Assembly: GCA_946482495.1 (NCBI GenBank)
Contig: CAMLRV010000001.1
Location: 1 to 50,441 of the forward strand
Length of the DNA stretch: 50,441 nt
From: an uncultured Flavobacteriia bacterium
Lineage (GTDB): Bacteria; Bacteroidota; Bacteroidia; Flavobacteriales; Flavobacteriaceae
Direction: 5' to 3'
Under the pieces are notes generated by a model. That model was not told the origin of the DNA. It worked only from the letters and a program-made list of their open reading frames with translations, and made no database searches. A program made the position numbers and the translations under genes. This document shows positions 44,324 to 50,441 of the stretch, piece after piece; the stretch's first letter is position 1, and every line of letters begins with the position of its first letter.

Positions 44324-47300
44324 ATGGCATTTCAACTGTATAACGCTTCTGCAGGTTCAGGAAAAACGTACACCTTAACAAAAGAATATTTGAAAATTTT
44401 GTTAGTGGCACCAGCTAACGATGCGTATAAAAAAATTCTAGCCATTACATTTACCAACAAAGCGGTTGAAGAAATGAAAAGCCGAATTGTAGAAAGCTTA
44501 ATTGATTTTACCAAAGAGGAGGTTTCAGAAAAAACACTAGATTTCATGCGAGAAATTGGTGCTGAAATTAAACTTGATGTGCATTCCATTCAGCTCAAAT
44601 CGAGAAAAATTTTAAAGAATTTAATTCATAATTACGCGGCTTTTGATATCTCTACGATTGATAAATTTACGCATAGAATTATTCGAACATTTACCCATGA
44701 TTTAAATTTACCAACCAATTTTGATGTAACGCTGGATACTGATGAATTACTGAAAAACGCGATTGATATTGTTGTGGCGAAAGCGGGTGATGACGAACAA
44801 TTAACTCATATTTTAATCAATTTTGCGAAGAATAAAACCGATGACGATAAAAGTTGGGATGTAACGGGAGATTTATACGAAGTTTCGAAACTAATTTTAA
44901 ACGAAGAACATTTTTTCAATTTTGGAAAATTGAGCGATAAATCGGTGGATGATTTTTCTAAAATTGCTGAAAAAATTAAACTCAAAATAGAAAGCAATAA
45001 GCAAAAAGTTAAAGAAAATGCTAAATTAATTTTAGACGATTTTAATGGACATAATTTAACGAAAGATGATTTTGATCGAGGCACTTTTTATAATCATGTA
45101 GTGAATTTATTTCAAGAAAAAGCAACCGATTATAATTATGTTAATGATAGAGAAATTGTGGTTCCAAAAAAATCAAACAACTTAGAGATAGTAGAGAGTT
45201 TGACTTCTTTTTGGAAACAAAAATTAGCGATTATTTACAACGCACAAAACGAAAATGCACTATTCGATTTGATTATCAAAAACATGATTCCGTTATCGTT
45301 AATTAATGTGATTTATCAAGAGTATAAACAGTTGCAAGAAGATCAAAATGTGCTGTCGATTTCCGATTTCAACACCATCATTCACAACGAAATTAAAGAC
45401 CAGCCTGCGCCTTTTATTTATGAGCGTTTGGGCGACAGATATCGTCATTATTTTATAGACGAATTTCAAGATACTTCGCAATTGCAATGGGAAAATTTTG
45501 TTCCGTTAATTGACAATGCGTTGGCAAGTGAAGATTTAGACGGCACGAAAGGTTCGTTAATGTTAGTGGGCGATCCGAAGCAATCCATTTACCGTTGGCG
45601 CGGTGGAAAAGCAGAACAATTTATCGATTTGAGTAACGATTTGAACCCGTTTTCGAACAAAGATAAAAAGGTCAAAAATTTGCCCAAAAATTATAGAAGT
45701 TATTCGGAAGTTGTTGATTTTAATAATCAATTTTTTCAATTTCTTTCGAATGAATTTACCAACGAAGCCTATCAAAAATTATATCAAGAAACGGCAAAGC
45801 AAGAATTCAATTCTAAGCAAGGCGGATTGGTTTCTCTGAGTTTTTTAAATGATGATATTGAGATAAACGATGAAATTGCTGATGACGAAAATATTACAGA
45901 AAAAGACAAACAGTATTTATCGAAAACCTTAGAAATTATTCAAAATTCTATTGCAAACGGATTTGAATATTCGGATATTGTTTTGTTAACTAGAAAAACT
46001 CGTAATGGGGTTTTATTAGCAAACTTCTTAACCGAAAATAACATTCCAATTATTTCATCGGAAACGTTGTTGATTCAGAACGCTTCAGAAGTGAAATTCA
46101 TCATCAATTTTTTAGAATATTTAGATAGCGCGAACAATCAAGAATCAAAAATAAATTGGCTGTATTTTGTAGCAAATGAAAAGGTTTCTAAAGGTGAAAT
46201 TCATCAATTTATTACAGAAACTAAAGATTTATCAGAACCCGATTTAGAAAAATATTTAGCCGATTTTGATTGTACTATTTCTTTTGAAAATTGCAGAAAG
46301 AAATCGTTATACGAAGCGGTTGAAAACATTGTTCATGTATTTCTAAAAGAAAACACTACGATTTCCTACGTGCAGTATTTCTTAGATTTGGTTTTGGAAA
46401 GAAATGTAAAATACCAAACCAGTATTGCCGATTTTTTAGAGTATTGGGGAAAAACCGGATTCAAGCAAAGTATTCCATCTCCAGAAGGAGAAAAAGCCAT
46501 ACGAATTATGACCATTCATAAATCGAAAGGTTTAGAATTTCCGGTGGTAATTTATCCATTTGCTGATGATAGTTTAATTCCAAGAAGCAATAATATTTGG
46601 ATTCCTTTGGAAAACGAATCGGTAGATATGCCGCAAGCTTTGGTAAAAAACACTAAAGTTTTGGAAAAGTTCAATGAGGCAACTAAAGAAATCTATCAAA
46701 CCAAATCACAAGAAGAAATTTTAGACACGATTAATGTTTTGTATGTTGCCTTAACTCGTGCAGAAGAGCAATTGCATATAATTAGTAGTTATAAAATCAC
46801 TTCGAAAGGTGAAATTTCGACCTCTAAAACCTTGGCGACTTATTTTATCAATTTCTTACAACAAAATGCTAACTTTTCTATCGAACAAAAAGAGTATGTT
46901 TTTGGAAGCCCGAAAAGGCAATCACAACCACAATTGTTTTCTAAAAATAAAGCCGAAATTAAGGCTGTAGAAAAGGCGCTGGATTTCTCATCAATTAAAA
47001 TTGCGAAAAAAGAAGCGTTAATGTGGGGAACCACACAACAAGACGCGATTGAATTTGGAAATATTTTACATCAAATTTTGTCCTATATAATAACAAAGGA
47101 TGATTTAGGATTCGCAATTACTAAAAGTTTAGATGAAGGTTTGATTCAAAATTCCCAGAAAGCTGTTTTCGAAGAAAAAATAAATCAAATTATTAATCAT
47201 CCTGAACTGCAAGATTTTTTTAATCCGAATTATGTCGTATTCACAGAACACAATATTATTTCTCCAAATGAAATCAATTTAAAACCAGATAGATTGGTGT

Positions 47301-47467
47301 TAAATCATAATGAAGCTTTTTTAATTGATTATAAAACAGGTTCGCCCGAAGAAAAGCACCAAAAACAAATTGAGAATTACACACGCGTCATTGAAAAGAT
47401 GCATTTGAAAGTGGCTAAAAAAATCTTACTATATATAGGAGAAGAATTAAAAATTATACATTTGTAA
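44324..47467 (+). CDS. AddA-like UvrD-family helicase/nuclease
   Basis: 1047 residues. A superfamily 1A helicase for double-strand break repair: Walker A NASAGSGKT (7-15), Walker B DEFQDT (379-384), GDPKQSIYRWRGG, MTIHKSKGLEFP and VALTRAEEQLHI (motif VI). A C-terminal PD-(D/E)XK nuclease domain has ILHQIL and IDYKTG with D1002 and K1004. This is the AddA/RecB layout. The AddB-like partner begins at 50318 beyond kbl and an OmpA gene. Overlap-free, tight to the kbl region. Confidence 0.92.
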   Translation: MAFQLYNASAGSGKTYTLTKEYLKILLVAPANDAYKKILAITFTNKAVEEMKSRIVESLIDFTKEEVSEKTLDFMREIGAEIKLDVHSIQLKSRKILKNLIHNYAAFDISTIDKFTHRIIRTFTHDLNLPTNFDVTLDTDELLKNAIDIVVAKAGDDEQLTHILINFAKNKTDDDKSWDVTGDLYEVSKLILNEEHFFNFGKLSDKSVDDFSKIAEKIKLKIESNKQKVKENAKLILDDFNGHNLTKDDFDRGTFYNHVVNLFQEKATDYNYVNDREIVVPKKSNNLEIVESLTSFWKQKLAIIYNAQNENALFDLIIKNMIPLSLINVIYQEYKQLQEDQNVLSISDFNTIIHNEIKDQPAPFIYERLGDRYRHYFIDEFQDTSQLQWENFVPLIDNALASEDLDGTKGSLMLVGDPKQSIYRWRGGKAEQFIDLSNDLNPFSNKDKKVKNLPKNYRSYSEVVDFNNQFFQFLSNEFTNEAYQKLYQETAKQEFNSKQGGLVSLSFLNDDIEINDEIADDENITEKDKQYLSKTLEIIQNSIANGFEYSDIVLLTRKTRNGVLLANFLTENNIPIISSETLLIQNASEVKFIINFLEYLDSANNQESKINWLYFVANEKVSKGEIHQFITETKDLSEPDLEKYLADFDCTISFENCRKKSLYEAVENIVHVFLKENTTISYVQYFLDLVLERNVKYQTSIADFLEYWGKTGFKQSIPSPEGEKAIRIMTIHKSKGLEFPVVIYPFADDSLIPRSNNIWIPLENESVDMPQALVKNTKVLEKFNEATKEIYQTKSQEEILDTINVLYVALTRAEEQLHIISSYKITSKGEISTSKTLATYFINFLQQNANFSIEQKEYVFGSPKRQSQPQLFSKNKAEIKAVEKALDFSSIKIAKKEALMWGTTQQDAIEFGNILHQILSYIITKDDLGFAITKSLDEGLIQNSQKAVFEEKINQIINHPELQDFFNPNYVVFTEHNIISPNEINLKPDRLVLNHNEAFLIDYKTGSPEEKHQKQIENYTRVIEKMHLKVAKKILLYIGEELKIIHL

Positions 47468-47506
47468 AAATTATTTCGATTTTTGATTCGTAAATTAAAA
47501 AATCAA

Positions 47507-47520
47507 CAACAAACAACAAA
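47507..47520 (+). repeat. Short heptamer tandem before kbl
   Basis: CAACAAA occurs twice in tandem in the 72-base gap before the kbl ATG; the 7-base unit matches the period seen at 5394 and 33523. Two copies may be chance. Confidence 0.4.
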
Positions 47521-47539
47521 CGAAAAAATAGCAAAAACC

Positions 47540-48733
47540 ATGTACGGAAAAATTCAAGAACATTTGCAAAATGAGTTGAATACGATTCAACAAAACGGAT
47601 TATATAAAAAGGAAAGAATTATTACTTCGCCTCAAGGTGCAGAAATTATTGTAAATGGAGAAACAGTTTTAAACTTCTGTGCCAACAACTATTTAGGATT
47701 ATCATCACATCCGGAAGTGGTACAAGCAGCAAAAGATGCATTGGATTCTCATGGATTCGGAATGTCGTCTGTACGTTTCATTTGTGGAACTCAAGATATA
47801 CACAAACAACTAGAAGCTGAGATTGCAGATTTCTACGGAACAGAAGATACGATTTTATATGCAGCTGCTTTCGATGCGAATGGTGGAGTTTTTGAACCTT
47901 TATTGGGAGAAGAAGACTGTATTATTTCAGATAGTTTAAATCATGCTTCTATTATTGATGGTGTGCGTTTGTGTAAAGCAGCGCGTTACCGTTACGATAA
48001 TAATAATATGGAGCAATTAGAAGAACAATTAATTAAAGCTTCTGAAGCTGGTCATCGTTTTAAACTAATTGTAACGGATGGCGTTTTCTCTATGGACGGA
48101 TTAGTGGCGCCTTTAGATAAAATTTGCGATTTAGCGGATAAGTATGATGCATTAGTAATGGTAGATGAATGTCATGCTGCTGGTTTTATTGGTGCTACAG
48201 GTAAAGGAACTTTGGAAGCGAAAAAAGTAATGGGTCGTGTAGATATTATTACAGGAACATTAGGTAAAGCTTTAGGTGGAGCGATGGGTGGTTACACAAC
48301 TGCTAAAAAAGAAGTGATTGAAATTTTGCGTCAACGTTCTCGTCCGTATTTATTTTCGAATTCATTATCTCCAGCTATTGTTGGAGCTTCATTAAAGGTT
48401 TTTGAATTATTGAAAAAAGACAATTCGTTAAGAGATCAATTAGAATGGAATACTAATTACTTTAAAGAAGGGATGAGAAAAGCTGGTTTAGATTTCATTG
48501 ATGGCGATTCTGCAATTGTACCAGTGATGTTATACGATGCGAAATTGTCACAAGTTATGGCGGATGAACTTTTAAAATTAGGAATTTATGTAATTGGATT
48601 CTTTTTCCCAGTTGTACCGAAAGAAAAAGCTAGAATTAGAGTGCAATTGTCTGCTGCTCATACCAAAGAACATCTAGATAAAGCAATCGAAGCCTTTACT
48701 TTAGTAGGTAAAAAACTAAATATTATTCAGTAA
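47540..48733 (+). CDS. kbl: Glycine C-acetyltransferase (2-amino-3-ketobutyrate CoA ligase)
   Basis: PLP enzyme cleaving 2-amino-3-ketobutyrate with CoA to glycine and acetyl-CoA, the second step of threonine breakdown. 397 residues. PLP lysine K243 in [19 protein letters not shown] for the cofactor, and [11 protein letters not shown] at the N-terminus are present. The frame extends 57 bases further upstream, but the start is chosen at [13 protein letters not shown] because it matches the family N-terminus and the extension is low-complexity repeat sequence. A -7-like TACATTTG at 47457-47464 overlaps the end of the helicase gene. tdh is not in the window. Confidence 0.93.
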   Translation: MYGKIQEHLQNELNTIQQNGLYKKERIITSPQGAEIIVNGETVLNFCANNYLGLSSHPEVVQAAKDALDSHGFGMSSVRFICGTQDIHKQLEAEIADFYGTEDTILYAAAFDANGGVFEPLLGEEDCIISDSLNHASIIDGVRLCKAARYRYDNNNMEQLEEQLIKASEAGHRFKLIVTDGVFSMDGLVAPLDKICDLADKYDALVMVDECHAAGFIGATGKGTLEAKKVMGRVDIITGTLGKALGGAMGGYTTAKKEVIEILRQRSRPYLFSNSLSPAIVGASLKVFELLKKDNSLRDQLEWNTNYFKEGMRKAGLDFIDGDSAIVPVMLYDAKLSQVMADELLKLGIYVIGFFFPVVPKEKARIRVQLSAAHTKEHLDKAIEAFTLVGKKLNIIQ

Positions 48734-48768
48734 TTTAGCATTAATTAACTTTTAATTAGGAAAAAAAG

Positions 48769-48783
48769 CACAAAAGTTTTGTG
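48769..48783 (+). promoter_or_regulatory. Palindrome overlapping the OmpA-gene promoter
   Basis: CACAAAA-G-TTTTGTG is a perfect 15-base palindrome. It covers the -33 TTG (48779-48781) of the promoter that follows, so a repressor bound here would block it. It could also be part of a weak kbl terminator. Confidence 0.45.
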
Positions 48784-48808
48784 AATTACAAAAAACATAT
48801 TACTTTTG
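48779..48808 (+). promoter_or_regulatory. Promoter of the OmpA-family gene
   Basis: TTG (48779-48781), a 19-base spacer and TACTTTTG (48801-48808), a full consensus match suited to a highly expressed surface protein. The ATG is 40 bases downstream. Confidence 0.75.
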
Positions 48809-48848
48809 TTCGTATTATAACGCATTGTAATTAAATTAAATAAAAAGT

Positions 48849-50252
48849 ATGAAACATCTTAACAAACTATTTGCTGGGGCGTTATTGTTAGCTGGATTCA
48901 CAGTTAATGCTCAAAACAGCACAAACCCATGGGCGGTATCTTTTGGAGTTAACGCAGTTGACACAAAGATAAGCATGAAAGGAAATGACCATTTAAGATT
49001 TGAAGAATTGTACAATCCACAAGGAAATTGGAACATTGTACCTTCAGTATCTTACGTGAATGTGGCTAGAAATGTTGGAGGAAACTTCAGTTTTGGTTTA
49101 ACAGGATCATTTAACAAAATCTCTAAATGGGTAGAACACGTTCCTGGAACTAAAAACACTCACGTAGTTGGAAATCCTGGTGATTTAATGTATTACGGAG
49201 TAGACGGAGCTATTACTTACAGCTTCAAAAGTTTATTAAAATCAAAATGGTTTGACCCAACTTTACACTTAGGTGGAGGTTATACTTTCTTCGGTGATGC
49301 ATCTGCAGGTACTGTAAACGGAGGATGGGGATTAAACTTATGGTTTGCTAAAAATGTTGCATTAACTTTAGGATCTACTTTAAAATATGGTTTCGACGAT
49401 ACAAGAGTAGCAAACTTAGATGTTCCAACTCACATTTTCCACCAAGCTGGTTTAAAATTCCAATTCGGTGCTAAAGATAGAGATGATGATGGTATCATCG
49501 ATGCAGAAGATGCTTGTCCAGATGTAAAAGGTATTGCAGCTTTCCAAGGTTGTCCTGATACAGATGGTGACGGTATCCAAGATTCAGCTGATGCTTGTCC
49601 AGAAGAAGCAGGTTCTCCTGAAATGAATGGTTGTCCTGACCAAGATGGTGACGGTGTTGCTGATAAAGATGATGCTTGTGTTGATATCGCAGGTTTACCA
49701 GCATTAAACGGATGTCCAGATGCTGATGGTGACGGTGTTGCTGATAAAGATGACGCTTGTCCTACAGTAAAAGGAGAAAAAGCTAACAAAGGTTGTCCAT
49801 GGCCAGATACTGACGGTGACAAAGTTTTAGATAAAGACGATAAATGTCCTACTGTTGCTGGTACTGTTGCAAACAACGGATGTCCAGAAGTATCAGAAGA
49901 TACTATGAAAAAATTAAATGACTACGCTAAAACGATTTTATTCGATACAGCTAAAGCGTCATTCCAAAAACAAACTTTCCCAGTATTACAAGCTATGGTT
50001 GCTATCTTAAAAGAGTACCCAACTGCTAAGTTTGCTTTAGAAGGTCACACTGATTCAGATGGTAAAGATGCAATGAACTTACAATTATCTAAAGATAGAG
50101 CTGCTGCTGTAAGAACTTACTTAATTGAGAATGGTATTGCTGCTGACAGATTAACTTCTGAAGGATACGGTGAAACTAAACCAGTTGCTTCTAACAAAAC
50201 TAAAGCTGGTAAAGCTCAAAACAGAAGAGTAGAAGTTAAATTAGTAAAATAA
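48849..50252 (+). CDS. OmpA-family outer-membrane protein with thrombospondin type 3 repeats
   Basis: 467 residues. Signal peptide (about 1-21, NAQ), an eight-strand-like barrel (about 25-205), then five acidic calcium-binding TSP3-like repeats (about 209-350; DxDGDGxxDxxDxCP units such as [15 protein letters not shown]), then a peptidoglycan-binding OmpA C-terminal domain (about 355-467) with the motifs [22 protein letters not shown] and NRRVEV. It should tether the outer membrane to peptidoglycan. It has a strong promoter and its own terminator. Confidence 0.93.
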   Translation: MKHLNKLFAGALLLAGFTVNAQNSTNPWAVSFGVNAVDTKISMKGNDHLRFEELYNPQGNWNIVPSVSYVNVARNVGGNFSFGLTGSFNKISKWVEHVPGTKNTHVVGNPGDLMYYGVDGAITYSFKSLLKSKWFDPTLHLGGGYTFFGDASAGTVNGGWGLNLWFAKNVALTLGSTLKYGFDDTRVANLDVPTHIFHQAGLKFQFGAKDRDDDGIIDAEDACPDVKGIAAFQGCPDTDGDGIQDSADACPEEAGSPEMNGCPDQDGDGVADKDDACVDIAGLPALNGCPDADGDGVADKDDACPTVKGEKANKGCPWPDTDGDKVLDKDDKCPTVAGTVANNGCPEVSEDTMKKLNDYAKTILFDTAKASFQKQTFPVLQAMVAILKEYPTAKFALEGHTDSDGKDAMNLQLSKDRAAAVRTYLIENGIAADRLTSEGYGETKPVASNKTKAGKAQNRRVEVKLVK

Positions 50253-50272
50253 TTTTTTCTCAAACAATATTC

Positions 50273-50305
50273 AAAAAGGTCTCAATTTATTGAGGCCTTT
50301 TTTTT
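50273..50305 (+). terminator. Terminator of the OmpA-family gene
   Basis: A stem AAAAAGG-T-CTCAA / TTGAG-G-CCTTTTT with TTTA loop and a T tract. It lies only 12 bases before the next start codon. Confidence 0.85.
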
Positions 50306-50317
50306 ATCTTTATTGCC

Positions 50318-50441
50318 ATGGATGCATCTTTTCTATCTAAATTGGCAAAAGAATTATTAATTAATAATTCTACTTCATTACATCATATAAACATTGTTTT
50401 GCCTAATAAAAGAGCAAAACTTTTCTTAATTGAAGAACTTA
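50318..50441 (+). CDS. AddB-like PD-(D/E)XK nuclease (N-terminal fragment, cut by the window end)
   Basis: Starts MDASFLSKLAKELL and continues in frame for 41 codons to the edge. The segment HINIVLPNKRAKLFLIEEL matches the start of the Bacteroidetes AddB-like nucleases that act with AddA. The partner is the AddA-like gene at 44324. The promoter was not found; the start follows the upstream terminator closely. Confidence 0.65.
   Translation, partial: MDASFLSKLAKELLINNSTSLHHINIVLPNKRAKLFLIEEL

Noticed and set aside
47483..47539. Upstream start for kbl
   Set aside because: The extra 19 residues are Gln/Thr/Lys-rich repeat sequence; the family starts at the ATG at 47540.
49480..49880. Short regular repeats that might suggest a CRISPR array, and a 148-codon antisense frame over them
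   Set aside because: The periodicity is that of in-frame thrombospondin type 3 repeats of the OmpA-family protein; the antisense frame is a by-product of the repetitive coding.

Overview
The window looks like a chromosomal segment of a low-GC Flavobacteriaceae bacterium (Flavobacterium or a close relative). Evidence: many gene starts are preceded by the Bacteroidetes promoter -7 box TAnnTTTG, often with a TTG about 17-23 bases upstream, and by A-rich leaders rather than Shine-Dalgarno sites. Three very large secreted proteins end in type IX secretion (T9SS) sorting domains. An IPExxxVD-family protein lies beside pyruvate kinase, and several families (DUF5686, OmpA with thrombospondin-type-3 repeats, BBP2-type porin) are typical of the group. 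I see no rRNA, tRNA, CRISPR array, insertion sequence or prophage, and no stretch over 300 bases without a gene.

Layout. 1-4.6 kb: on the minus strand, acpP-fabF-rnc (fatty-acid synthesis and RNase III), then an IPExxxVD protein and pyk. 4.7-11.4 kb: on the plus strand, purN-rnhA, a short KdpD-like sensor kinase and a KdpE-like regulator, then the K+ transporter Kup, a small protein with an Sm-like look and an outer-membrane porin. T-rich direct repeats before kup closely resemble KdpE operators. 11.4-13.2 kb: thiL and recX on the minus strand, with a likely structured small RNA on the plus strand between them. 13.3-27.2 kb: an accessory block of three giant T9SS cargo proteins, one adhesin-like (1816 aa) and two tandemly duplicated reprolysin-like metalloproteases (1340 and 1348 aa) that share promoter layout, C-terminal module and terminator. 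27.2-30.3 kb: a PfkB sugar/nucleoside kinase and an enlarged PurF-like amidotransferase. 30.4-36.8 kb: a Crp/Fnr regulator with a conserved-looking cysteine cluster, followed by a complete tripartite RND efflux system (TolC-like, adaptor, permease). 36.9-40.6 kb: tyrS and an MMPL-type RND transporter. 40.8-44.2 kb: an orphan lipoprotein, a DUF5686 outer-membrane protein and superoxide dismutase. 44.3-50.4 kb: an AddA-like helicase-nuclease, kbl, a major OmpA-family porin, and the start of an AddB-like nuclease cut off by the window end.

The most interesting material lies outside the obvious genes. There is an unassigned plus-strand RNA between thiL and recX with a -7 box, nested hairpins and a strong terminator. 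A K+-response module appears to have Kup where KdpFABC would be expected. Intergenic repeats keep a strict 7-base phase in gaps inside gene runs. The metalloprotease locus was duplicated together with its control signals. All functional calls come from reading the sequence and knowing the families; no searches or folding programs were run.
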